A program made the position numbers and the translations under genes. 64,000 nt of DNA. Source: Desulfobulbus sp964639845 (GTDB taxonomy: Bacteria; Desulfobacterota; Desulfobulbia; Desulfobulbales; Desulfobulbaceae). The notes beneath the pieces are model-generated. The model saw only the letters and a program-made list of their open reading frames with translations. It was not told where the DNA came from and did no database searches. Shown here piece by piece: positions 1-10,219 of the stretch. Positions within the stretch are counted from its first letter, which is position 1. Every line of letters begins with the position of its first letter. The stretch spans positions 434,001-498,000 of the forward strand of contig CAZXHS010000001.1 in NCBI GenBank assembly GCA_964639845.1, written 5' to 3'.

Positions 1-139
1 GCGAGATGGCGCCCACCGGACACGCCGAGGTACACCGCCCGCACAGGGTGCAGCGATCCTCCCGGTGCTCGATGATCCAGGGAAGGTCGTGGTAACTTAA
101 GCTGCTTGGCGAAGTGTAAATTGATCGAACTGAGACCAT
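1..139 (-). CDS. Glutamate synthase, FMN/ferredoxin-type subunit (5' end only)
   Basis: Only the first 46 or so codons lie in the window; the gene runs off the left edge. From an ATG at 139 the frame reads into a ferredoxin-type motif, CTLCGRCTSACP, which binds one 4Fe-4S cluster. In the archaeal-type split glutamate synthase, an N-terminal ferredoxin domain precedes the FMN-binding synthase barrel that aminates 2-oxoglutarate, and that is the inferred identity here. The start overlaps the end of the upstream amidotransferase gene by 43 bases in another frame, which suggests translational coupling. The barrel itself is not visible, so a different ferredoxin-fused protein cannot be excluded. 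Confidence 0.6.
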   Translation of the reverse strand, partial: MVSVRSIYTSPSSLSYHDLPWIIEHREDRCTLCGRCTSACPVGAIS

Positions 140-1239
140 ACTGTGAGTTCCTTTCGCTCGGGTGGAATAATAACGGTGTGCTCCCGCATCGGCTGAAAAT
201 CAAGGGCAGGATCGCGATCCGGCACCATGGCATCGACGCCGCACATCTCGGAGGCGATGGCCCAGGCACCGGGCCGACCGCCGACCGTGGCCGGACGCAT
301 CTTTTTCTGATCCATGACCAGCATGCAGGTTTCATCGGGCAAGGTGGCGATCACCGCATTGGGGCCATCGATTATGAGACGACGGCAGGCGGTACGCAAC
401 CCCTTGAGGAAATCGCCGTTGGGATGGACATCCAACTCTTCGGTCTTCAGCGGGGTGATGACGTGCTTGTAGAGCTCCAGCGGCAGCTTCAGTTTCTTGG
501 TCACATAGTGGAGAATATGGGTGAAGGTCTCCGAGTCGCTGTGATAGCCGAGATAACCGGGGATATTTTTGCCCAAGAGCCACTCCTTGATCGGCACGAA
601 GGCGGTGTTCTCGCCGTTGGTCATGGTGGCGATACCCTGAATGAAGAAGGGGTGGCAGGCATAGAGATTGATGCCGTAATTGGTGTTCTGGCGGCCCTGG
701 GCCATGACAACGCGGGCACGCAGGCGGCCGTCTTGCAAGCCAAGGGCGTCGCCCACTTCCAGGGGCCAGCCGACCTCCTTGAGCATGACCACGTCACGGT
801 AGAGCGAGAACACGGTGAGATCGCCGCCGTGGGCATCGCCGTCGCGACGGATGGCCAGACGGACCTCCAGCAGTTTGTCGTCGATCTGCTCCGGGCTCAA
901 ATTGGCCCAGGCCTCGGGCATGCGATAGACGCGGACCATATAATTAAAGCGGTCCTTGGCCTCGATCAGCGCCGGACGACGGTCAAACTCATGGACATAC
1001 TTGACTTGAAAGCCCTGACTGCCCATCCAGTCGGTGAGACGATGGAAGGCGGGCTCGGTGTGGGCAATGCCGGAGAGGACCACATGGTGCGGTTTGAGTT
1101 TGAACTCGTCAAACTCGACGCCACGCAGCAGCAACCCGAGGCCGCTGCCGTCGTACCCTTCCTGCATGGCCTCCATGGCCGTGAGGACTTCATAGGGGGA
1201 AAATGGTGTATCTGCGCTTTTTAGGGCTAATCGGCACAT
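97..1239 (-). CDS. Class II glutamine amidotransferase domain protein (glutamate synthase domain 1)
   Basis: A 380-residue protein that begins Met-Cys-Arg-Leu-Ala. Cys2 would become the N-terminal nucleophile after methionine removal, as in Ntn-type (class II) glutamine amidotransferases that release ammonia from glutamine. Later segments such as YACHPFF and the stretch around YLGYHSDSET are typical of the stand-alone domain-1 subunit of archaeal-type glutamate synthases. A good ribosome site (CAGGAG, 7 bases before the ATG) supports the start at 1239. The next gene begins inside its 3' end and encodes the Fe-S/FMN part, so the two probably form one enzyme. It could also feed ammonia to another synthase. 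Confidence 0.8.
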   Translation of the reverse strand: MCRLALKSADTPFSPYEVLTAMEAMQEGYDGSGLGLLLRGVEFDEFKLKPHHVVLSGIAHTEPAFHRLTDWMGSQGFQVKYVHEFDRRPALIEAKDRFNYMVRVYRMPEAWANLSPEQIDDKLLEVRLAIRRDGDAHGGDLTVFSLYRDVVMLKEVGWPLEVGDALGLQDGRLRARVVMAQGRQNTNYGINLYACHPFFIQGIATMTNGENTAFVPIKEWLLGKNIPGYLGYHSDSETFTHILHYVTKKLKLPLELYKHVITPLKTEELDVHPNGDFLKGLRTACRRLIIDGPNAVIATLPDETCMLVMDQKKMRPATVGGRPGAWAIASEMCGVDAMVPDRDPALDFQPMREHTVIIPPERKELTVWSQFDQFTLRQAA

Positions 1240-1364
1240 GAACGGCTCCTGAAAGGTCGATCTTGATCAGCGGAGGCAACCGGGACGAAACAAGACAAAA
1301 ATGTAGACATCAAACAAATTCGTGATCACAAAATCACAGATTTGACAACGGATGCAAGGAAGAG

Positions 1365-1393
1365 CATTTACTGAAAAGGAAAATGGTTGTCAA
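1365..1393 (-). promoter_or_regulatory. Possible promoter of the amidotransferase operon
   Basis: On the minus strand TTGACA (1393-1388) is followed after 17 bases by TAAATG (1370-1365), about 125 bases before the start codon at 1239. The -35 box is perfect but the -10 box is poor. A short inverted repeat, GTGAT/ATCAC, lies downstream at 1322-1337 and could be an operator. Nothing else is evident between 1240 and 1400. Confidence 0.3.
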
Positions 1394-1402
1394 GAACAAA
1401 GA

Positions 1403-1429
1403 CCCCCTTGGGGCAAGGCCGCAAGGGGG
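1403..1429 (-). terminator. Stem-loop after the tatA pair
   Basis: CCCCCTTG (1403-1410) pairs with CAAGGGGG (1422-1429) across an 11-base loop, about 40 bases beyond the stop codon of the second tatA gene. The T-run after the stem is short and interrupted, so it may be a weak terminator. Confidence 0.5.
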
Positions 1430-1467
1430 ACGGGATGACGTGGGCAGCCGGGGAGGAAAAGCAGCGC

Positions 1468-1716
1468 TTATTTGCCCAGAACCTTGGTGAGATTTTTCGC
1501 CGAATCAAGCGTTTCCTTGACCTCGCTGATCTCCTTGACCATGGGGATGTTCTTTTTCAACTCCGTTCCAGCCTCTTCGACCTCGCCCAGGCCTTTTTTG
1601 AACGAGCCAATGGCCTTGCCCAGGCCGGAGCCGATTTCGGGAAGTTTTTTACCGCCAAAGATGAGAAAGGCGATGGCGAGAATGATGATCAATTCAGGGG
1701 TTCCAAGTCCAAACAT
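1468..1716 (-). CDS. tatA: Sec-independent translocase subunit TatA/TatE
   Basis: An 82-residue TatA-family protein. It has one N-terminal membrane helix (MFGLGTPELIIILAIAFLIF), the invariant FGGKKLPEIG hinge and a glycine-containing amphipathic helix (GLGKAIGSFKKGL), then a charged tail predicted to be cytoplasmic. TatA oligomers form the passage for folded, twin-arginine-tagged proteins across the inner membrane. GGAGG precedes the ATG by 8 bases. It lies 30 bases downstream of a second TatA-type gene; no tatB or tatC is adjacent. Its longer, more acidic tail distinguishes it from its neighbour, but TatA and TatE cannot be separated from sequence alone. Confidence 0.92.
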   Translation of the reverse strand: MFGLGTPELIIILAIAFLIFGGKKLPEIGSGLGKAIGSFKKGLGEVEEAGTELKKNIPMVKEISEVKETLDSAKNLTKVLGK

Positions 1717-1746
1717 GGTGCATACCTCCGTAACCGGTAAGGGGCT

Positions 1747-1932
1747 TTACGCCTCCTTGTTTTTATCTTCGTCGATGGATTTAGCGGGTTCGTCGTCCTT
1801 CTTGGTGGCTTCCTTGAAGTTGCGAATGCCCTTACCGATGCCGGAGCCGATCTCCGGCAGTTTGCCGGCGCCGAAAATGATGACAATAATGACCAAAATA
1901 ATAATCAGTTCAGGCATTCCGAGTCCGAACAT
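1747..1932 (-). CDS. tatA: Sec-independent translocase subunit TatA (short form)
   Basis: A 61-residue TatA paralogue. It has a membrane helix (MPELIIILVIIVIIFGAG), the KLPEIGSGIGKGI hinge and amphipathic segment, and a short Lys/Asp/Glu-rich tail. It starts with the same four residues, MFGL, as its downstream partner, which points to a local duplication. GAGGTG precedes the ATG. The two genes read leftward with a 30-base gap, so they are probably co-transcribed and may form mixed pores or serve different substrates. Confidence 0.92.
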   Translation of the reverse strand: MFGLGMPELIIILVIIVIIFGAGKLPEIGSGIGKGIRNFKEATKKDDEPAKSIDEDKNKEA

Positions 1933-2002
1933 GGTGACACCTCAATAAAATTGACAGAAAGAAACGAAGGGACCCGATATTAGCACCCGCGGCAAGGGGC
2001 TG

Positions 2003-3331
2003 TCAACCGCCATTGCGGGCTTGACGAAAGCTGGCACCAATCTCGGAGGCCCGTGCCAGGATGGCCGGCTCATCGATGGTCAACAGCCGCCGCTGCTCCA
2101 TCACCACCCGGCCATTAATCACCGAATGGATGACATCACCACCACGGGCCGCATAAACGAGATGCGAGATGGGGTTGTAGATGGGGGTGAGATGCGGCTG
2201 GTTCAAATCAAGCACAATGCAGTCCGCCTTTTTACCCGGCTCCAGGCTGCCGATTAGCTGCTCGGCACCGAGCACCCGCGCCCCGCCCATGGTGGCGGCA
2301 TGCAGAGTAGTCGCCGCGCTCATCACCGTCGGGTCGAGGCGATCGACCTTGTGGATCTTGGCGGTGGTGTTCATCTCGCCGAACATATCGACATCGTTAT
2401 TGGAAGCACTGCCGTCGGTGCCGATGCCCACGCAGATGCCGGCCTCCAGCATCTGCACCACCGGGGCGATACCCGAGGCCAGTTTGAGGTTGGATTCCGG
2501 GCAGTGTGCCACCTTGACACCCCGCCGCGCCAACAGCTCGACCTCGGCGTTAGTGAGCATGACGCAATGATCAGCCACCACCTGCGGCCCGAGCAGCCCC
2601 AGAGATTCGAGATGATCCACCGGGCTGCGGCCGTAGCGCTCGCGACAGGTGCGCACCTCAGCCTCGTTTTCCGCCAGATGAATGACGTAGAGTGCGCCCT
2701 CTTCCCGGGCCAGATCACCAAGCCGGGTGAGCAGATGCGGCGAACAGGTGTAGACCGCGTGGGGATCGACTGTGATATTGATCAGCGGATGGCTGCGATA
2801 GCGCGCAAGGAGTTGCCGGGTGTAGGCAAAACCGTTTTCCAGCTCGCCGTAGTTGGGCGAGGGAAAATCGTACAACACCTCGCCGATCCAGGCGCGCATG
2901 CCGCTCTCTTCTACAGCCCGGGCAACGTCACCGGCAAAGAGGTACATATCGCAGAAGCTGGTGGTGCCGGATTTGATCATCTCGGCAATGGACAACAGCG
3001 TCCCCTGGTAGACCACCTCGCCGCTGAGTGTCGCTTCCAGGGGAAAGATATAGTCCTGCAACCACTGCATCAGCTCGAGATCATCGGCCAGGCCGCGAAA
3101 GAGCGACATTGCCGCATGGGTGTGCACGTTGATCAGCCCCGGCATGATCAGACCATGCGGTTCGGTCATCACCCGGGCCTGGGGATGGCGGGCGAGCAGA
3201 TCCGCGCCCTTGCCCACATCGAGGATGGTGTCTCCGGCGATAGCCACCCCACCCTCCTCGATCACCCGTTGCTGCCCGTCCATGGTCACCACATACTGCC
3301 CGGTGAGCACGAGATCTGCTGTTGCACTCAT
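2003..3331 (-). CDS. mtaD: 5-methylthioadenosine/S-adenosylhomocysteine deaminase
   Basis: A 442-residue metal-dependent amidohydrolase. The first metal ligands are in NVHTHAAMSLFRG (His70, His72). Further family signatures are HLAENEAEV, HCVMLTNAEVELL and the late GTDGSASNNDVDMF with the catalytic aspartate. It would deaminate methylthioadenosine, S-adenosylhomocysteine and probably adenosine to the inosine forms in the cytoplasm. The ATG overlaps the stop of the upstream nucleoside phosphorylase (ATGA at 3328-3331), which indicates translational coupling and a shared pathway. Exact substrate preference among the three adenosines is not decidable from sequence. Confidence 0.9.
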   Translation of the reverse strand: MSATADLVLTGQYVVTMDGQQRVIEEGGVAIAGDTILDVGKGADLLARHPQARVMTEPHGLIMPGLINVHTHAAMSLFRGLADDLELMQWLQDYIFPLEATLSGEVVYQGTLLSIAEMIKSGTTSFCDMYLFAGDVARAVEESGMRAWIGEVLYDFPSPNYGELENGFAYTRQLLARYRSHPLINITVDPHAVYTCSPHLLTRLGDLAREEGALYVIHLAENEAEVRTCRERYGRSPVDHLESLGLLGPQVVADHCVMLTNAEVELLARRGVKVAHCPESNLKLASGIAPVVQMLEAGICVGIGTDGSASNNDVDMFGEMNTTAKIHKVDRLDPTVMSAATTLHAATMGGARVLGAEQLIGSLEPGKKADCIVLDLNQPHLTPIYNPISHLVYAARGGDVIHSVINGRVVMEQRRLLTIDEPAILARASEIGASFRQARNGG

Positions 3332-4167
3332 AGGCTCAACTCCGCGAGGATGTGCAGGATCAACTGTTGCAAGCGGGGCTCGGCCCTGCGGGCGCTCGCG
3401 ATGATATCTTCCAGCAAAATCGGCTGAAAATTGTCGGGATCATTGACATTGGCCACCACCGACAGCCCCAGCACCCGCAGACCACCATGTAGGGCCACCA
3501 GGATCTCCGGCACCGAGGACATACCCACGGCATCGGCGCCGATCATGCGCAGATAACGGGTCTCGGCCGGAGTCTCCAGGCTCGGCCCGGGGATGCAGAC
3601 ATAGGTACCGCTGGTGGTCTCGTCCAGGCCCAAACGCTTGGCCATATCCAGCGCCAGTTGCCGCAACTCCGGGGCATAGGGAGTGGAGAGATCGGGGAAG
3701 CGCGGCCCCCAGGCATCAATGTTTGGCCCGCGCAGGGGATTATCGCCCAGCAGGTTGAGGTGGTCGGCAAAGACCATCAGGGTCCCCGGTTGAAAGGCCG
3801 GGTTAAGACCGCCGCTGGCATTGGTGATGATGGCGGTTTTCACCCCCAACAGCGCCAAGACGCGAATGGGAAAGGCCACCTCGCGGGCGGAATAGCCCTC
3901 GTAATAATGGAAGCGCCCCTGCAGGATGGCGGTGCGCTTGCCAGCCAGGCGACCGATGACCAGGTTGCCGGCATGGCTGGTGACGGTGGAGCGGGGAAAA
4001 TGGGGGATCTCCTCGTAGGCCAGGGTGCAGGCATCCTCCATGGCCTTGGCCAACTCGCCCAGACCGGTACCGAGCTGGATGAGCACCTCCGGCGGTTCGG
4101 CGATCCGCTGGCGCAGAAAGGCGACCGCGGCCTCCACCTGGTGCTGATGTTCGAGGATATCGATCAT
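3328..4167 (-). CDS. Purine nucleoside phosphorylase, trimeric 6-oxopurine type
   Basis: A 279-residue class I nucleoside phosphorylase that cleaves purine nucleosides with phosphate to base and ribose-1-phosphate. Visible motifs are GRFHYYEGYS (His87, Glu90), ITNASGGLN, GPSLETPAETR and VGMSSVPE. Asn240 in SVVANVND aligns with the human PNP asparagine that selects 6-oxopurines rather than adenosine. That fits the coupled downstream deaminase, which would supply inosine-type nucleosides. A strong site, AAGGAGAG, sits just before the ATG at 4167; longer upstream extensions of the frame run back into thrC and are not credible. Thymidine or methylthioadenosine specificity is less likely. Confidence 0.88.
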   Translation of the reverse strand: MIDILEHQHQVEAAVAFLRQRIAEPPEVLIQLGTGLGELAKAMEDACTLAYEEIPHFPRSTVTSHAGNLVIGRLAGKRTAILQGRFHYYEGYSAREVAFPIRVLALLGVKTAIITNASGGLNPAFQPGTLMVFADHLNLLGDNPLRGPNIDAWGPRFPDLSTPYAPELRQLALDMAKRLGLDETTSGTYVCIPGPSLETPAETRYLRMIGADAVGMSSVPEILVALHGGLRVLGLSVVANVNDPDNFQPILLEDIIASARRAEPRLQQLILHILAELSL

Positions 4168-4195
4168 CCCCTCTCCTTCTCTTGAGTGCGAGGTT

Positions 4196-5587
4196 TTAGC
4201 GCAGGGCGTTGGCGGCGACGAAGTCCTTGATAGCACCGATCTCGGCATCAAGCACCGTGCAACGGCTCTCCCGGCTTTCCAGATCAGCCAGGGCCGGTGG
4301 CAGGGGTGGCTCGCTGCCGATGGCCTGGGTGACGGCGGCGCCGAACTTGGCCGGATGGGCCGTGGCAAGACAGATCACCGGGCGGCTGGGATCGCGCAGT
4401 TCCTGGGCTGCCTTGACGCCGACCGCGGTATGGGGATCAAGTAAATAGCCGTGCTGCTTATGAAAGGCGCCGATTGTGGCGATGGTTTCCGCCTCGGAGA
4501 CGGAGCGGGAGCGGAAATCCTGGGCCACCTGGGCAGTAAAGGCGGAGAGATCGAGCTTGCCGGTGGCGGTAAAGCCCTCCATATCGGCCTTGACGGCCGC
4601 GCCGTTCTCGCCGCGCAGGTAGTAGAGATAGCGTTCGAAATTGGAGGCGATCTGGATATCCATGGACGGGCTGCTGGTCACCTGCACCTGCCCTTGCGAG
4701 TAATCCCCCTGGTTGACGAAACGGGTGAGGATGTCGTTGGCGTTGGTGGCCAGGATCAGGGTGTTGATGCAGCCCGGCGGCAGCAGTTTGCGGGCCACAT
4801 AGCCAGCAAAAATGTCGCCGAAGTTGCCGGTGGGCACCGAAAAATCAACGCTTTCATGGCCCAGTTTGCGCAACTTCAAGAAGGCGTAGACATAATACAC
4901 CACCTGGGCCAGCACCCGCGCCCAGTTGATGGAGTTGACCGCGCCGAGGCGATAGCGGTCACGGAACTCCAGGTCGTTGAAGATGGATTTGACAATGGTT
5001 TGTGCATCGTCAAAGGTGCCGCGCACGGCGATGTTGAAGACGTTGGGGTCAAGCACCGTGGTCATCTGCAGGGCCTGGATCGGGCTGGTACGGCCATGCG
5101 GATGAAGAATGAAGATATTGATGCCCGATTTGCCGCGCACCCCGGCAATGGCGGCGCTGCCGGTATCGCCCGAGGTGGCGCCGAGGATGTTCATGAAGCC
5201 GCCGCTGCGCGCCAGCACATACTCAAAGAGATTGCCGAGCAGTTGCAGGGCCACATCCTTGAAGGCCAGGGTCGGGCCGTGGAACAACTCCAGGATGTAG
5301 ACATCGCCCTGCTGGGTGATCGGGGTGACCTGCGGGTGGGCAAAGGAGGCGTAGGAACGCTCGATCAACGCTTCCAGGTCAAGGGCCGGAATGTCATCGA
5401 TGAACAGGGAGAGGATCTCGTGGGCCAGATACTGGTAGGGCAGATTGCGCCACCGCTCCAGCCGTGCCTCGTCAACGGTGGGCAGGGTCTCGGGCAACAA
5501 CAGGCCGCCATCGCGGGCCAGGCCCATCATCACCGCATCCTGGAATTTGAGGGGCTCGATGCCGCCCCGGGTACTGATATAACGCAT
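4196..5587 (-). CDS. thrC: Threonine synthase
   Basis: A 463-residue PLP enzyme that converts O-phosphohomoserine to threonine, the last step of threonine synthesis. The N-terminus MRYISTRGG is typical. The PLP lysine is Lys110 in GPTLAFKDVALQ, and GATSGDTGSAA binds the cofactor phosphate. The length fits the longer, non-allosteric family. It is the first gene of a three-gene leftward operon, 28 bases ahead of the nucleoside phosphorylase; the functional link to nucleoside salvage is not obvious. The AAGG before the ATG is modest. Confidence 0.95.
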   Translation of the reverse strand: MRYISTRGGIEPLKFQDAVMMGLARDGGLLLPETLPTVDEARLERWRNLPYQYLAHEILSLFIDDIPALDLEALIERSYASFAHPQVTPITQQGDVYILELFHGPTLAFKDVALQLLGNLFEYVLARSGGFMNILGATSGDTGSAAIAGVRGKSGINIFILHPHGRTSPIQALQMTTVLDPNVFNIAVRGTFDDAQTIVKSIFNDLEFRDRYRLGAVNSINWARVLAQVVYYVYAFLKLRKLGHESVDFSVPTGNFGDIFAGYVARKLLPPGCINTLILATNANDILTRFVNQGDYSQGQVQVTSSPSMDIQIASNFERYLYYLRGENGAAVKADMEGFTATGKLDLSAFTAQVAQDFRSRSVSEAETIATIGAFHKQHGYLLDPHTAVGVKAAQELRDPSRPVICLATAHPAKFGAAVTQAIGSEPPLPPALADLESRESRCTVLDAEIGAIKDFVAANALR

Positions 5588-5676
5588 GGAAAAACCTTGG
5601 TTAGGGGTTAGATGTTAAAAAGATAGGGTGCTGGGCATTGAAGGGGCACGGTGCGCCGTCCCCCTACCGCACCCGA

Positions 5677-7236
<1,560 letters not shown>

Positions 7237-7257
7237 CGGCCACCTCCTTGGTGGTGC

Positions 7258-7650
7258 TTAATCGAGCTCGGCCACTATGGCGTCGACATCCAGCCGGGGC
7301 GCATCGTGCCACAGGCCTTCCAGGTCATAGAAGCGGCGGTTTTCATGGTAAAAGACATGGACCACCACGTCGCCGAAATCGAGCAGCACCCACATGCCCT
7401 CGCGCAACCCTTCACTGTGCTTGCTGTTGATGCGCTTGGCACTCAACTCGCCCTCGATGGTTTCAGCCAGGCCCTGCACATGGCGGGTGGAGCGACCACT
7501 CATGATGACAAAATAATCGGCAAAGGAGGCCAGGCCGCGCACATCCAGCACCACCACATCTTCGCCCTTGGTGTCCAGGGCAACGCGGGCGCAGACCGCC
7601 GCCAACTCCTGGCCTTCCAGTTCACTGTACTGTTTCTTTAGTTTTCTCAT
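7258..7650 (-). CDS. rsfS: Ribosomal silencing factor RsfS
   Basis: A 130-residue protein of the RsfS/Iojap family, which binds ribosomal protein uL14 and blocks subunit joining when nutrients are scarce. Recognisable stretches are VVLDVRGLASFADYFVI, the SGRSTRHVQGLAE loop and the C-terminal DFGDVVVHVFYHENRRFYDLE. The length matches the family. It sits just upstream of gpmI in the same direction. In many bacteria rsfS lies near nadD or obgE; that neighbourhood is absent here. Confidence 0.94.
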   Translation of the reverse strand: MRKLKKQYSELEGQELAAVCARVALDTKGEDVVVLDVRGLASFADYFVIMSGRSTRHVQGLAETIEGELSAKRINSKHSEGLREGMWVLLDFGDVVVHVFYHENRRFYDLEGLWHDAPRLDVDAIVAELD

Positions 7651-7733
7651 ACTTCCTATGGGTTATTGACGGCCATTCATTCATGCTCGCACCTTCTGCC
7701 GTCACGGAAAGGCGTACCCTCGGGGGAGGCGAT

Positions 7734-10199
7734 TCAGCCGTTGTCGGCCTCCTTGTCCGCCCCTTTTTTCTTGCGGGGCGGAAATTCAAAACTCAGCTTG
7801 CCCTTGCCATCAAGCAATAAAAAGGCGTCAAAGGGTTTTTTCTTTTTCGAGATAAAACCGGTGATCAACTCGGTACGGCCGCTGCCCAGCAGTTGAGCAA
7901 TATGCTCACGGTCCAGGCGCCGGCCCAGGATCATCTTGGAGATGCGCAAGCCCTTTTTCTGATCGCCCTCTAAGGCAGACTCGGAGAGAAAACCGGCCGG
8001 GGTCTCAAAGACCTTGGCACCATCGATGGGCGAAAGCCCCAGCGGCTCCTGACTACGGATCGCATCTAAGTCGAGCGCCTCGGTGGAATCGGCAAAGAGA
8101 AACTCCACCTTGGAGTTGGCCAGATGCAGCGAGGCGGAAAAGGGTTTGCCCTTTTTGGAGCGGAAATCGTCAAAGGGCCCCAGGGTGGCCCCTTTGATCA
8201 GCTCAACGATCTCAGCGGTCTCCATCACCCGGCCACCCAGGATCTTGCGGATGATGATTTTCTTGTCCTCGGATTCAAAGGCCGAGGCGGTCTCGTAGAA
8301 ACGCACCCCATCAAGCGGCGAAAAGGAGGCCTCGTGCCGTTCCTCCTCGCCACCATTTTTCACCTTGTCGACAATGGCCCCGGTCATCTCACGGATCATC
8401 TGCATGAACTGCGGCCGAGTCATGGCGCCGGTGAGGATCTGGTTGAGCTTGTACTCCCACTCGCCGGTTAACTCGGGCGAGGCCAGCACGTCGATGTGGC
8501 GCGCTTCCAACAGACTGAGCAGTTCAAAGGCCTTGCCGGTGGGCACAAGGTCGCGTTGCTCGCGGACGATGTACTTGTCGTTGATCAGCTTCTCGATGAT
8601 GGCGGCGCGGGTGGCCGGGGTGCCGAGGCCGCGCTCCTTCATTGCCTCAGCCAGTTCCTCGTCCTCGACCAGCTTGCCGGAGTTCTCCATGGCCGAGAGC
8701 AGAGTGGCCTCGTTGAAGCGGGGCGGCGGCTTGGTCTCATGCTGCTGCTGCTCGATCTCGGCACAGGTGATGGGGGTCTTGGTCGGCAGTGGCTGCAACT
8801 CCTTGTCACCGTCCTCCTCGCTGATGGCTCCGTAGATGGCACGCCAGCCGGGTTCCATTAGGATTTTCCCTTCGGTGAGAAAGGTCTCGCCCTCCACTAA
8901 GGAAAGCCGGGTGGTGTTGTGGTAGACCGCCGGCGGAAAGAAAACGGCCAGGAAACGCTGCACGATCATCTGATAGATCTTCATCTCCGGCTCGCTCAGG
9001 GTGGAGGGCAGGCCGGGGGTGGGGATGATGGCAAAATGGTCGGAGATCTTCTTGTTATTGAAGATACGCTTGTCCTTTTTGAGGTACTTCTTCTCCAGAG
9101 CCTCGCTGGCAAAACGGCCGTACTGCCATTGCTGCTGCTGCCGCACCACCTGTTCCACCGTGGGCAGGTAATCCTCGGGCAGACAACGGCTGTCGGTTCG
9201 CGGATAGGTGATCAGTTTATGGCGCTCGTAGAGCGATTGCGCCAGGGCCAGGGTGTTTTTGGCAGAAAAGCCGAAACGGCTGTTGGCCTCGCGCTGCAAC
9301 AGGGTCAAATCATAGAGCGATGGCGCGGCATTGGTGGATTTCTTGCTGGTTTCCTCCACCTTGGCCGGCTTGCCGGTGCAGCGCTCGCGGATATCCTGGG
9401 CCTTGGTTGCATCCCAGACCCGGTTACGACGGCCATGGGGCTGGGTCTCGTCCTTGGTATAGGCAGGATCGATCCACACGCCGTCATAGCTGACCTGGCC
9501 GCAATCGAAGCGGGCATGCAACTCCCAGTAGGTGGTGGGGGTGAACTCGCGGCGTTCGATTTCCCGTTTGACCAACATCGACAGGGTGGGCGTCTGTACC
9601 CGGCCGCAGGGGGTTTTCTTGAAGCCGCCGAAACGCGAGTTGTAGCAGGTCAGGGCGCGGGTGGCGTTGATGCCGATGAGCCAATCGGCCTCGGAACGGC
9701 AGAGGGCGGTGTCCTCCAGGGGACGCATCTCCTGGTCGTCCTTGAGGCGGCCAAGCCCGTCGCGGATGGCGTCCAGGGTCATGGATTGCAACCACAGCCG
9801 CTGGATCCGTTTCTGATCGACGCTGCGGTTATGGGCCTGTTTGAGTATGTACTTGAAGATCAGCTCACCCTCGCGGCCGGCGTCGCAACCGTTGACGATC
9901 ACCTCCACATCACGGCGGCGGATCAGCTTGGTCAGAGCATTGAACTGGGCCTTGGTCTCCGGCAGCACCGCCAGGGGAAATTCCTCCGGCAGGATGGGCA
10001 GGTTGTCCAGGGTCCACTTCTGCAATTCGGGATTGATTTCTTCCGGATAGGCGATGGACACCAGGTGGCCAATGGCGTAGGAGACCACATGGGTATCGCT
10101 TTCGTAGTGGGTTTTGGCGTTGGTGAATTTGCCGGGAAGGGCCTTGACGATATCAGCGGCAACGCTCGGCTTCTCGGCGATGATCAGTGTTTTTCCCAT
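7734..10199 (-). CDS. topB: DNA topoisomerase III (type IA) with two C-terminal repeats
   Basis: An 821-residue type IA topoisomerase, which passes single DNA strands to relax or decatenate DNA. It begins with the Toprim motif LIIAEKPSVAADIV and has the second Toprim acidic cluster in VIVNGCDAGREGELI. The catalytic tyrosine region is LITYPRTDSRCLPED. After about residue 620 there are two related units, each starting SPxDGxxxxET and ending in a KKGKPF/KKKKPF strand; they match the topoisomerase C-terminal repeat, not zinc fingers. I set the start at MGKTLIIAEK (10199) because the 22 upstream codons do not resemble the family. The ribosome site is weak. Confidence 0.93.
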   Translation of the reverse strand: MGKTLIIAEKPSVAADIVKALPGKFTNAKTHYESDTHVVSYAIGHLVSIAYPEEINPELQKWTLDNLPILPEEFPLAVLPETKAQFNALTKLIRRRDVEVIVNGCDAGREGELIFKYILKQAHNRSVDQKRIQRLWLQSMTLDAIRDGLGRLKDDQEMRPLEDTALCRSEADWLIGINATRALTCYNSRFGGFKKTPCGRVQTPTLSMLVKREIERREFTPTTYWELHARFDCGQVSYDGVWIDPAYTKDETQPHGRRNRVWDATKAQDIRERCTGKPAKVEETSKKSTNAAPSLYDLTLLQREANSRFGFSAKNTLALAQSLYERHKLITYPRTDSRCLPEDYLPTVEQVVRQQQQWQYGRFASEALEKKYLKKDKRIFNNKKISDHFAIIPTPGLPSTLSEPEMKIYQMIVQRFLAVFFPPAVYHNTTRLSLVEGETFLTEGKILMEPGWRAIYGAISEEDGDKELQPLPTKTPITCAEIEQQQHETKPPPRFNEATLLSAMENSGKLVEDEELAEAMKERGLGTPATRAAIIEKLINDKYIVREQRDLVPTGKAFELLSLLEARHIDVLASPELTGEWEYKLNQILTGAMTRPQFMQMIREMTGAIVDKVKNGGEEERHEASFSPLDGVRFYETASAFESEDKKIIIRKILGGRVMETAEIVELIKGATLGPFDDFRSKKGKPFSASLHLANSKVEFLFADSTEALDLDAIRSQEPLGLSPIDGAKVFETPAGFLSESALEGDQKKGLRISKMILGRRLDREHIAQLLGSGRTELITGFISKKKKPFDAFLLLDGKGKLSFEFPPRKKKGADKEADNG

Positions 10200-10219
10200 G
10201 GAACGGCGTTGGCTTGACC

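Noticed and set aside
106..1224. Long plus-strand open frame opposite the amidotransferase gene
   Set aside because: Antisense shadow of a GC-rich gene; the minus-strand product has a clear family, catalytic Cys2 and ribosome site.
2300..3427. 375-residue plus-strand frame opposite mtaD
   Set aside because: Antisense shadow; His/Gln/Arg-rich composition and no ribosome site.
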